From Chloroflexota bacterium (GTDB lineage: Bacteria > Chloroflexota > Limnocylindria > Limnocylindrales > CSP1-4): a stretch of 10,549 nucleotides of DNA. Under the pieces are notes generated by a model. The model was given only the letters and a program-made list of their open reading frames with translations, did no database searches and was not told where the DNA came from. Location of the stretch: positions 1-10,549 of the forward strand of contig JAKAMV010000261.1 of the NCBI GenBank assembly GCA_021812735.1. The letters run 5' to 3'. The first letter of the stretch is position 1. Each line of letters opens with the position of its first letter. Below, in pieces: positions 1-5,422 of the stretch. The position numbers were made by a program, and so were the translations under genes.

Positions 1-111
1 ACGCCGGCCCTTTCCGGGCAGGAGGGGTTCGGTTTCTGGGCGATCACGATCGGGTCGGTCGCGTTCGCCTCCATCGCCGTCGCAATCCTCCGCAGGATCA
101 GCTGGATCTGA
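1..111 (+). CDS. C-terminal end of a probable CorA-family divalent-cation transporter (5' truncated)
   Basis: Frame 1 is open from the window edge to TGA at 109-111 and gives 36 residues. They consist of a short polar stretch (SGQEGFGFW), one hydrophobic segment of about 18 residues and a positively charged end (LRRISWI). CorA-type Mg2+/Co2+ transporters end this way: after the GMN motif comes a short outer loop, often P-G...GF, then TM2, then an R/K-rich tail ending in W-L/I. The GMN motif would lie upstream of the window, so the family call rests on the tail alone and any small membrane protein with a charged C-terminus could look similar. It is the first of two rightward chromosomal genes left of the element. 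Confidence 0.5.
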   Translation, partial: TPALSGQEGFGFWAITIGSVAFASIAVAILRRISWI

Positions 112-251
112 CGCTGCGCTCGAGGGCCGTCACGGACGCTGCGTCCGAGGGCCGCCACGCAGGTCCCGTGGGCGCGATCCACGTCGCGGCGGCGTGCCCT
201 GGTCGCGGCGGCGTGACCTGCGCTCACGCGACTCTGTGATCATGAGCAGCG

Positions 252-929
252 ATGCAGGTTCGTCCAGCCATCGGTCGTGCCGATCTCCACGTCCACCCGA
301 GCGGCGATGCCGCGAGCGCCAGGACGCCCGCGGCCGTGTATGCCGCGCTCCGGGCGAGCGATCTGCAGGTCGCCGTGCTGGCCGACCACGACCGCATCGA
401 GGTCGCCCGGGCACTCGTCGCTCGTTCGCGCGACGAAGGGACCTCGATCGAGCTGGTGGTCGGTGAGGAGATCACCACCCGCGAAGGGCACCTGCTGGGG
501 ATCGGCCTCACGGCCCTTGTGCCGCGCGGGATGTCCCTCGCCGAGGCGGTCGCCGCCGTCCATGCGCAGGGCGGGATCGCCGTGGTCGCCCATCCCCTGC
601 TGCCGCCCCACCTCGCGGCGTCCGCCCGCCGGCTCGTGGAGCTGGCCGACGGCGATCCCCGCTCCCGGCCCGACGCCCTCGAGACCATGAACCCGGTGGC
701 CGCCTGGGTGCCGGGCTGGCGCAGGCGAGTCGAACGGCTCGCGGCCCGCTGCGGATGTGCGGTCGTCGGCGGATCGGATGCCCACGTCGCGCGCTTGATC
801 GGGCGCGCACGAACCTGCTTCCGCGGCGACACCTTCGCCGCCCTCATGGCCGCGATCCGCAGCTGCGAGACGTGGGCCGAAGGACGGCGCTCCCCCGTCT
901 GGGACGTCGTCCGCAGGGCACGCGACTAG
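252..929 (+). CDS. PHP-domain metal-dependent phosphoesterase
   Basis: A 225-residue protein with the ordered metal-binding motifs of the polymerase-and-histidinol-phosphatase (PHP) family: D11-L-H-V-H15, A-D46-H47-D, G-E72-E73, A-H114-P, L-E144-x-M-N and G-S-D176-A-H178. These His/Asp/Glu residues normally hold two or three divalent metals and hydrolyse phosphoesters. Stand-alone members of this length act on nucleotides, small phosphoesters or nucleic-acid ends, and the sequence does not say which. The ATG at 252 is the first possible start because an in-frame TGA lies 9 bases upstream (243-245). No strong ribosome binding site is seen. The gene belongs to the chromosomal flank and ends 55 bases before the tRNA fragment that marks the element boundary. 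It is not a histidinol phosphatase by context, as no his genes are near. Confidence 0.9.
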   Translation: MQVRPAIGRADLHVHPSGDAASARTPAAVYAALRASDLQVAVLADHDRIEVARALVARSRDEGTSIELVVGEEITTREGHLLGIGLTALVPRGMSLAEAVAAVHAQGGIAVVAHPLLPPHLAASARRLVELADGDPRSRPDALETMNPVAAWVPGWRRRVERLAARCGCAVVGGSDAHVARLIGRARTCFRGDTFAALMAAIRSCETWAEGRRSPVWDVVRRARD

Positions 930-984
930 ACCACCCGCCGATCGGACGCGCGTGGGGGAAGCCCGGGTTCGGACCAGCGGCGAA

Positions 985-1032
985 TGGCGTCCCCGGCAGG
1001 ATTCGAACCTGCGACCGACCGCTTAGAAGGCG
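985..1032 (-). pseudogene. 3' half of disrupted host tRNA-Arg(UCU), attL side
   Basis: Read on the minus strand from 1032 to 985, this is the anticodon loop CTTCTAA, the 3' anticodon-stem strand GCGGT, a 5-nt variable loop, the T-arm GCAGG-TTCGAAT-CCTGC, the acceptor strand CGGGGAC, discriminator G and an encoded CCA. The bases before the loop (beyond 1032) do not supply a matching anticodon stem, D-arm or acceptor strand, so this copy is not a functional tRNA. The missing half lies at 8311-8348 on the same strand. The two pair perfectly (GTCCCCG with CGGGGAC, ACCGC with GCGGT), so one tRNA gene has been split by an insertion. Confidence 0.93.
1023..1032. repeat. attL core, 10-bp direct repeat
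   Basis: TTAGAAGGCG is identical to the copy at 8311-8320. On the tRNA strand it reads CGCCTTCTAA, which is the last three stem bases plus the 7-nt anticodon loop of the host tRNA-Arg. A crossover in the anticodon stem-loop is typical of tyrosine recombinases. The repeat is short because the element does not carry a copy of the 3' tRNA half, as most tRNA-integrating elements do. Confidence 0.9.
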
Positions 1033-1113
1033 TGACGTTGAGGACCACTGTAGCCCGTGCGTGGGCGAGCCCGGGTCAGGGCGCCTCTCTGGCCGAATAG
1101 GTTACTGACAGCC

Positions 1114-1437
1114 TCAGCCGTAGTCCTCGTCCGTGAGTCCGTCGAGCGTGCCCGTGCCCTCGTAGGTGTAGCTAACCATGAGTCCTCGACGGGTCTCGAT
1201 CTCGTGCCACGAGAGAAATCCTCGACCGGTCACCTCGCGCCCGTCGGCGAGCGTCGCCGTCAGTTGTACATGGTGGGGCAGCGGCTCCGGAGGCATCTGG
1301 GCCTGCCCCCGGAAGCGCCAACTCATCGTTCCGGGCACGCCCGGTTCCGGGTCATCCCGCCGGAGGCTCAGTGTTGATTGCCCCAAATCCTCTGTGCCGG
1401 CGCGAAGGGATTGGGCGGTAAGGGTCCGGGATGGCAT
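1114..1437 (-). CDS. Hypothetical protein downstream of the element tRNA
   Basis: A 107-residue protein that I do not recognise. The C-terminal 70 residues look like a real soluble, beta-rich domain (alternating hydrophobics in VQLTATLADG, then GRGFLSWHEIE and LMVSYTYEGTG, with an acidic end DEDYG). The first 35 residues are basic and low in hydrophobics. The ATG at 1437 has a GGTGGA-like ribosome binding site a few bases upstream. A second possible start is Met38 at 1326, which would leave only the folded part. It begins 22 bases after the tRNA-Arg on the same strand and may be read through from the tRNA promoter. It ends about 80 bases from the left end of the element. No catalytic motif or transmembrane segment is visible. 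Confidence 0.62.
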   Translation of the reverse strand: MPSRTLTAQSLRAGTEDLGQSTLSLRRDDPEPGVPGTMSWRFRGQAQMPPEPLPHHVQLTATLADGREVTGRGFLSWHEIETRRGLMVSYTYEGTGTLDGLTDEDYG

Positions 1438-1458
1438 CTTCCACCGTTGCAGCTCTTG

Positions 1459-1534
1459 TGGCGCGCCCGGGGAGATTCGAACTCCCGACCTACGGTTTAG
1501 AAGACCGCTGCTCCTTCCGCTGAGCTACGGGCGC
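1459..1534 (-). tRNA. Complete tRNA-Arg(UCU) carried by the element
   Basis: Read from 1534 to 1459 it folds as a full cloverleaf. Acceptor GCGCCCG pairs with CGGGCGC. The D-stem is GCTC/GAGC with loop AGCGGAAG. The anticodon stem GCGGT/ACCGT has one G-U pair and loop CTTCTAA (anticodon TCT). The T-arm is GGGAG-TTCGAAT-CTCCC, the discriminator is G and CCA is encoded. It would decode AGA/AGG. Its acceptor, D-loop and variable loop differ from the split host tRNA-Arg, so it is not a duplicate made by integration. In place of the core's GCCTTCTAA it has GTCTTCTAA, so it lacks a full attachment core. Position inside the element and the same anticodon as the destroyed host gene point to a replacement role (inference). 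Confidence 0.95.
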
Positions 1535-1542
1535 GCGGACCG

Positions 1543-1548
1543 AGTGTA
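1543..1548 (-). promoter_or_regulatory. Candidate -10 box for the element tRNA-Arg
   Basis: On the minus strand TACACT lies 8 bases upstream of the mature tRNA 5' end, the spacing expected for transcription starting just before the tRNA. No clear -35 is seen, because the upstream DNA is G+C rich and contains an inverted repeat. The string TGTAGCCCG that overlaps it (1545-1553) recurs at 1049-1057 near the element's left end. Confidence 0.45.
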
Positions 1549-1697
1549 GCCCGCCGACCGCCGAACGCGGCGGCACCGTGCCAGAGTCTCTTGCAGAGTT
1601 TTCCGGTTTTGCACCGATCCGTCGTGCGACAATCGTTGCAGGTGGCCCGGGCGACAGCGCGGCACCACCCCCATAGAGCGGGCGCGAAGGGTAATAG

Positions 1698-1795
1698 CCA
1701 ACGTAGGTGCCTCGGCCTTCCGTTGGGTGGGAAAGCGAGGGCGGGGCAACCCGCAGAGAACCCCCGGCGCAGGCCGGGCGGACCCCCTTCGGTCC
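1698..1795 (+). ncRNA. Candidate structured RNA / operon leader
   Basis: The stretch from 1535 to 1856 has no convincing gene. On the plus strand its second half holds four consecutive helices. They are CCAACG (1698-1703) with CGTTGG (1721-1726); GCGGG-GCAA-CCCGC (1741-1754), a GNRA-type tetraloop; CCCGGC-GCAG-GCCGGG (1763-1778); and GGACC (1780-1784) with GGTCC (1791-1795). It ends about 60 bases before the first gene of the rightward operon, so it could be a 5' leader, a regulatory RNA or a terminator for leftward read-in. I do not match it to a known riboswitch class. In such G+C-rich DNA some hairpins arise by chance, so confidence is low. Confidence 0.35.
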
Positions 1796-1856
1796 ACGCC
1801 TCACTTGTGGCACTGCGAGCGCCGTTGGATGAGGCTCCGATAAGGAGCACTCTCCG

Positions 1857-2138
1857 ATGGCCGAAAGCCTCTTCGCCGACGCTGGCAGGGCCGGCGCGCT
1901 CGCCCGCTGGGCGCACACGTTCGACCGCCGAGCCGCGACCGAACCGCTCCGGGACGGATACCGCGAGTCGTTCCGCCGTCAGGCTCAGGCATCGGCGGAC
2001 GCGCAAGGGATCGCCCTGACCCCTGCCGCGCTTGAGCGCAGCGCTGACGCCTTCTACCGCGCCCACCTGGCGCGGATGACCCTCGCGCGCCGCCGCAAGG
2101 CCGCAGCGCGGCGCGCCAAGCGGGCGGGTGCCGCATGA
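1857..2138 (+). CDS. Hypothetical small basic helical protein
   Basis: A 93-residue protein, first gene of the rightward operon. It has AAGGAG nine bases before the ATG at 1857, a strong ribosome binding site. The sequence is predicted to be almost wholly helical. Residues 1-75 are mixed charged and hydrophobic (FADAGRAGALARWAHTF, then LTPAALERSADAFYRAHLARM) and the last 18 residues are an Arg/Lys/Ala tail suited to nucleic-acid contact. The stop overlaps the next start in ATGA (2135-2138), so translation is probably coupled. I do not recognise a family. Its place ahead of the RepA-like gene suggests a part in replication or its control, but no helix-turn-helix is clear. Confidence 0.75.
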   Translation: MAESLFADAGRAGALARWAHTFDRRAATEPLRDGYRESFRRQAQASADAQGIALTPAALERSADAFYRAHLARMTLARRRKAAARRAKRAGAA

Positions 2139-2491
2139 ACCTGCGGACCAGTCGCGCGTGCCCGGCCTGTCGGGCAACCGATGCCGCGTTGGCGACGCCC
2201 GCGTATCACGCGGAGCAGGCGGCCAGTCTCGAACGACTCGCGGAACGGCACACGCTGGCCGCTCGTGGATCGCGCCTCGCGGCCCGCGCGGAGAGTGAAC
2301 GGGCCGGGGCGCGCACGGAACGCGAGACGGCCGACCGATACCGCGTTGTCGCCCTCGCCGCGTATGCCGGCGACCACGACGGACCGCATCCCTCCACCGT
2401 CACGGCTTGGCGGGAGGCCCAACTACGGGGCAGGGCCGAAGACATCCCCAACGGAGTGCCACCGCTCTCCGACGCGACCGAGGAGCGGTAG
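2135..2491 (+). CDS. Hypothetical protein with CPAC motif and charged helix
   Basis: A 118-residue protein whose ATG overlaps the preceding stop by 4 bases. It starts with a single C9-P-A-C12 pair, which could hold half a zinc site or be a redox pair. A long Ala/Arg/Glu-rich helix follows (about residues 25-70, including SLERLAERHTLAARGSRLAA), which could form a coiled coil. The C-terminus is polar. Only two cysteines are seen, so a full zinc ribbon would need dimerisation. It is followed two bases later by the start of the RepA-like gene, whose ribosome binding site (GAGGAG) lies inside this gene's end. The function is not recognised; a DNA-binding or replication accessory role is a guess from context. 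Confidence 0.72.
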   Translation: MNLRTSRACPACRATDAALATPAYHAEQAASLERLAERHTLAARGSRLAARAESERAGARTERETADRYRVVALAAYAGDHDGPHPSTVTAWREAQLRGRAEDIPNGVPPLSDATEER

Positions 2492-2493
2492 AC

Positions 2494-3651
2494 ATGAACA
2501 GCCTTGCAGCCCCCAGCCCGAAGCGAGAGCGATTCCGCCAGTCGTGGCGCGGCATCGTTCGGAAGGCGGTCACGGAGGACGTTGGGGCGCCATTCAATGA
2601 TCAAGAGACGGTCGCTCTTGCCGACGGACTAGCGGACTACCTCGACGCCTATGTCCTCACCGGGCGCCTGCGGCCCGAGGCAATCGAGGAAGGCGTCACG
2701 GGTGCGCTTCCCATGGCGCAGGTGGACGACTCACCCCCACCCGATCCGCTGGTCGGCGAGTTCATGGCGACGCGCGAGGCCACCGTGCTCTACGCGCCGG
2801 GAGGTTCGGGCAAGGGTATGACGGCATCGTGGCTCGCCCTGCAACACCTCAGGACAGACCCACAGGCGGTCGTGTACATCTTGGATTTTGAGCACCACGA
2901 CACGGAGTGGGCCGGCCGACTGCGGCGCATGGGCGCGACCGACGAAGAACTGGCGTGCATTCACTACGCCTCGCCTTTCGCGCGGGAGTGGACGGCCCGC
3001 CGTGGGCCGCTCGTCGAAGTCGCCGAGCACGTGCGGGAGGACTGCGACCGACTGGGCGCCACGCTCCTAGTCGTGGACAGTTACAGCATGGCCACGTCCA
3101 GTGGCGACACGCTGGGCGGGCAGGCGTCGGCCGTCGAGTACTTCGGTGCCCTGGCCACCATCGGGCGGCGAAGCCTGACGCTGGCCCATGTCACGGGCAG
3201 CGCTGAGCGATGGCCGGACAAACCCTTCGGGTCGGTATTCGTCCACAACCTCGCGCGGGAGACGTGGGCCGCCGCTCAGGTCGAGATAGAAGGTGGGGCG
3301 GCGCAAGAGGAACGCGGCTTGACCTATATGCGGGTCGAACTCCGCTGCAAGAAGGCCAGCGGGCGGGCGAGGCCCGAGCCGCAGGTGCTCACGTTCACAT
3401 TCGAGCCCGACTTTGGCCCCATCACGGTGACCGCGGCCAGCCGGCGACTGGGCCGGAGTGAACTGGTCTACGAAGCGCTGCACAAGACACCGGATCAATG
3501 GATGACCGGAGCCGCCATCGTGAAGGCGATCAAGTCGGACACGGGCGAGACCATAAGCGAGGCGCAGGTGTACGACGTGATCCGAAAGGACCGGCGCGAC
3601 CGCTACGAGAAGAACGAGACCAAACGGCCATTCCTGTACCGGGCGGCATGA
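2494..3651 (+). CDS. RepA-like RecA-fold ATPase, probable replicative helicase of the element
   Basis: A 385-residue protein, allowing for the start at 2494 (GAGGAG eight bases upstream; an ATG at 2407 in the same frame lies inside the previous gene). Residues 1-85 are a helical N-terminal region. The RecA-like core begins with VLYAPGGSGKGMTA (Walker A, K107), has an acidic DFEHHD motif at 131-136, Walker B LLVVD at 191-195 and a sensor-like L-A-H232-V-T. Residues 322-380 look like a winged helix (SELVYEALHK, then ISEAQVYDVIRKD). This layout fits RepA-family hexameric helicases and related plasmid or prophage ATPases. Position 108 is Gly where Ser or Thr is usual. An iteron array begins 32 bases downstream, supporting a replication role. 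A non-helicase regulatory ATPase is the main alternative. Confidence 0.85.
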   Translation: MNSLAAPSPKRERFRQSWRGIVRKAVTEDVGAPFNDQETVALADGLADYLDAYVLTGRLRPEAIEEGVTGALPMAQVDDSPPPDPLVGEFMATREATVLYAPGGSGKGMTASWLALQHLRTDPQAVVYILDFEHHDTEWAGRLRRMGATDEELACIHYASPFAREWTARRGPLVEVAEHVREDCDRLGATLLVVDSYSMATSSGDTLGGQASAVEYFGALATIGRRSLTLAHVTGSAERWPDKPFGSVFVHNLARETWAAAQVEIEGGAAQEERGLTYMRVELRCKKASGRARPEPQVLTFTFEPDFGPITVTAASRRLGRSELVYEALHKTPDQWMTGAAIVKAIKSDTGETISEAQVYDVIRKDRRDRYEKNETKRPFLYRAA

Positions 3652-3683
3652 GGCGGTCCGGATGTTGTCGGGTGTTGTCCTTT

Positions 3684-3887
3684 CCGGAAACGTTCCGGTT
3701 CGTGCTCAGCCGGCGTGTTGTCGGGAGTTGCCATGCTGAACGTGGAACCGGACAACTTCCGGAATGTGAGCGAGTGCGAACCGGACGCATCCGGAAAGGC
3801 CCACGCTCAGAACCGGAAAGCATCCGGACTCGTCCACGCTCAGAACCGGAACGCATCCGGCAAGTTGACGAACCGAACCGGACAACT
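3684..3887. repeat. Iteron array, probable replication origin
   Basis: Imperfect palindromes of the form GAACCGGA-N4/5-TCCGG recur here. Forward copies are at 3745-3762, 3778-3794, 3810-3827 and 3843-3860, an inverted copy is at 3684-3701, and a half copy at 3875-3887 is identical over 13 bases to the start of the first forward copy. The two central copies also share the preceding CCACGCTCA. Forward copies start 33, 32 and 33 bases apart, about three helical turns, so bound protein would sit on one face. TGTTGTCGGG also occurs twice (3663-3672, 3715-3724). Iterons directly after a RepA-like gene are the usual arrangement of a theta-type origin; which protein binds them is not shown. Confidence 0.82.
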
Positions 3888-3910
3888 GGGAGAGCCTGTA
3901 AGGCTCCCAG
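3886..3910. other. Strong hairpin next to the iterons
   Basis: CTGGGAGAGCCT, loop GTA, then AGGCTCCCAG: a ten-base-pair stem with a two-base bulge. No T-run follows on the plus strand, so a classical terminator is unlikely. It abuts the iteron array and may be part of the origin (primase or nick site) or an attenuator for transcripts from the RepA-like gene. Confidence 0.55.
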
Positions 3911-4081
3911 TCCGGATCGTGCCGAGAGAGTTGGTCCGAGAACCCTGGACGACACCCCTGGGCATTCTCACAGCGCATCCCGCCAAGCGTTACAGCCCTG
4001 GTCGGAGGGCGCGGAGACACGTTCCGGCAATCGGCGCGCACCGCTTCAACGGTGAGCAAGTCCGCTCGTCCGCCCGCGGGC

Positions 4082-4127
4082 GCGCATGTCGCGACTATGC
4101 GCATAATCCATCACTGGACTGTATACT
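4082..4127 (+). promoter_or_regulatory. Promoter with nested palindrome for the zinc-ribbon gene
   Basis: A good -10 box, TATACT, is at 4122-4127, seven bases before the ATG at 4135, so the transcript would start at or next to the start codon. A weak -35 (TGCGCA, 4098-4103) is 18 bases upstream. An inverted repeat GCGCAT (4082-4087) / ATGCGC (4097-4102) surrounds the 8-bp palindrome GTCGCGAC (4088-4095) and covers the -35, a likely operator. The DNA between the origin hairpin and here (3911-4081) shows no gene. Confidence 0.6.
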
Positions 4128-4134
4128 TACGCAC

Positions 4135-4614
4135 ATGAACGCGCCCACCCTCGACCTCCGAACGGCCCGCGGGCGAGAGATTATGCACGAGCGAGCGCGT
4201 GAGCGTGCCGAGCGAGCCGCGCAAGACGAAGCACTGGCCGCTCTGTCCGTGCCGACGGCGGCACGGCGCGCCTGGGGCCTGCCGCCTGCGCCGCCCCGTC
4301 TGATTGCCGTCCGCTGCGCCGTCTGTGATCGCGAGTTCGAGGCGCGCCGCTACAGCAATCGGCCGCGCTTCTGCTCTCGCCATTGCTCGTGTATCGCGGC
4401 CCGCCGACGCGCCGCGTTCCGGGCAGGCAAGACGTACGCGGCCCTGCCGGCAAGGCCGGCGATCCGTACGTGTGTCATCTGCGGTGCCGGGTTTTCGGCC
4501 CGGAGGCCCAGCGCGACGCACTGCGGGCCTTCATGCCGGCAGACCGCCTACCGCCTGCGCCTGGCCGCTCGCGTCGGACGGCCCTATCGCCGACGGCCGC
4601 GCCGTGCGTCCTGA
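4135..4614 (+). CDS. Double zinc-ribbon/treble-clef protein, leaderless
   Basis: A 159-residue basic protein. Residues 1-45 form a charged helix. Two cysteine clusters follow: C61-x2-C64 ... C80-x3-C84 (with RFCSRHC) and C113-x2-C116 ... C130-x3-C134 (with HCGPSC). Each is a C-x2-C/C-x3-C zinc site, and the FCSxxC form is common in treble-clef fingers that bind nucleic acid or protein. The C-terminus is Arg-rich. The ATG at 4135 has no ribosome binding site but sits at the predicted transcription start, so a leaderless mRNA is likely. The frame stays open upstream to 3715, through the iterons, but that part is not credible coding. The stop overlaps the next start (TGATG at 4612-4616). A DNA-binding regulator is the best guess. 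Confidence 0.82.
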   Translation: MNAPTLDLRTARGREIMHERARERAERAAQDEALAALSVPTAARRAWGLPPAPPRLIAVRCAVCDREFEARRYSNRPRFCSRHCSCIAARRRAAFRAGKTYAALPARPAIRTCVICGAGFSARRPSATHCGPSCRQTAYRLRLAARVGRPYRRRPRRAS

Positions 4615-4994
4615 TGTTCGAGCCGTCGCGCGAGCCGTTCTCCGCGCCTTCGGAGATGCCGGAGCCGTCCGAGGCCGCTCGCGCGCGCCTTCGTCGCCAA
4701 CGCCGCTGGATGGCGGCTCACGGTATCCACGGACCGCGGACGGACGGCAACCCGGACCGTCCGAGCCAACGCCCGGCCGCCAAGCGCGCGCACGCGGCGC
4801 GCGCGTATCGACGCCTGATCGCGAAGGCGCAGGCAGCGGGGGCGGACATCCCGACGCCTCGCCCCTACCGACCACACTACGGGGCGCGCGGACCTCGCAA
4901 GATGGCGGAAACGTCGGGCCGGCCGGCTCCGGGTACGTCGAGAGCGACGCAACGCGGTTCGCCAGGTTCCACGGGTCGCCCGACGGGCATCTGA
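4614..4994 (+). CDS. Hypothetical Arg/Ala-rich protein, coupled to the zinc-ribbon gene
   Basis: A 126-residue protein starting at the ATG that overlaps the preceding stop. Residues 15-95 are plausible coding (EAARARLRRQRRWMAAHGIH, then AARAYRRLIAKAQAAGADIP), a basic helical region with some similarity in style to small DNA- or RNA-binding phage proteins. The last 30 residues (after KM at about 97) become Ser/Gly/Pro/Thr-rich and look out of frame. From about 4900 the +2 frame reads much more like a protein and runs into the next ORF. An indel or programmed frameshift near 4900 is possible. No family is recognised. Confidence 0.55.
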   Translation: MFEPSREPFSAPSEMPEPSEAARARLRRQRRWMAAHGIHGPRTDGNPDRPSQRPAAKRAHAARAYRRLIAKAQAAGADIPTPRPYRPHYGARGPRKMAETSGRPAPGTSRATQRGSPGSTGRPTGI

Positions 4995-5110
4995 TGGGCA
5001 GTTGGGACAGCGCGGCGCGTCGGTTCTACGAGTTCCACCACGGCGCAGTCACTCTGCCGGGCGAGCCGTGGACGGACCAGTACGGACAGGTCCACCTGCC
5101 CGACGAATGA
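4994..5110 (+). CDS. Small ORF or displaced C-terminal part of the preceding gene
   Basis: From the ATG that overlaps the previous stop (TGATG at 4992-4996) this frame gives 38 residues rich in aromatic and charged residues (WDSAARRFYEFHHGAV, PWTDQYGQVHLPDE). This composition is typical of folded protein. The same frame is open and protein-like upstream to about 4900 (VESDATRFARFHGSPDGHL) but has no ATG, GTG or TTG start there. It is therefore either a short coupled gene or the true end of the preceding protein after a frame change. It is followed by a terminator-like hairpin. Confidence 0.45.
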   Translation: MGSWDSAARRFYEFHHGAVTLPGEPWTDQYGQVHLPDE

Positions 5111-5115
5111 GGTAG

Positions 5116-5137
5116 CGGCCCGTTCTGGGCCGTTCTT
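5116..5137 (+). terminator. Terminator-like hairpin
   Basis: CGGCCC-GTTCT-GGGCCG forms a perfect six-base-pair stem with a five-base loop. TTCTT follows directly. The T-run is short, so termination may be partial. It lies six bases after the stop at 5110 and would end the zinc-ribbon transcript. Confidence 0.55.
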
Positions 5138-5170
5138 GCGCCCACAGGGGCAGTCAGCGAGGGAGACGAG

Positions 5171-5350
5171 ATGGGAACGAAGTTCGGCAAGGTTCAGCGG
5201 GCGAGCCGCCATCCGGCGGCGGGTCCGACGCAGGCGGGTGACCTGGCCGGCAAGCCGGCTCAACCGGCGCGGCACGTCGGCACGTCACCGACCGCAACGA
5301 AGCGACACGCGGGCACGATGGCGCGTCCGACCGGAGCAACCGAAGGCTAG
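5171..5350 (+). CDS. Small basic hypothetical protein
   Basis: A 59-residue ORF with a clear ribosome binding site (GAGGGAG, centred about 8 bases before the ATG at 5171). It begins MGTKFGKVQRASRHPAAG and stays polar, basic and rich in Ala/Pro/Thr throughout, with no hydrophobic core, so it is probably disordered or binds a partner or nucleic acid. The frame is too short to be sure by length alone. The strong ribosome binding site and the tight spacing to the next gene are the support. No family is recognised. Confidence 0.5.
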   Translation: MGTKFGKVQRASRHPAAGPTQAGDLAGKPAQPARHVGTSPTATKRHAGTMARPTGATEG

Positions 5351-5422
5351 GCAATGGTCACCACGCGCGGCAAGCCGCCCTGGACGCTGGTCCAGCCGGC
5401 CCCTGAGAGGAGACGAGACTAC

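Noticed and set aside
985..1060. Left fragment as a complete tRNA
   Set aside because: The sequence before the anticodon loop cannot form the acceptor, D-arm or full anticodon stem with the 3' half. The matching 5' half is at 8311-8348.
1490..2177. Minus-strand ORFs over 1490-2177
   Set aside because: They run through the tRNA and antisense to the well-signalled genes at 1857 and 2135.
2407..2493. Earlier ATG for the RepA-like gene
   Set aside because: It lies wholly inside the preceding gene and lacks a ribosome binding site, while 2494 has GAGGAG at good spacing and follows that gene's stop by two bases.
3745..3860. Iterons as a CRISPR array
   Set aside because: The repeats are 17-18 bp, imperfect and palindromic, with spacers of about 15 bases that are partly repeated themselves. 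No cas genes are near.
3715..4134. N-terminal extension of the zinc-ribbon ORF through the iterons
   Set aside because: The residues only reflect the repeats (repeated H-A-Q-N-R-K/N-A-S-G). A strong -10 and the ATG at 4135 lie downstream.
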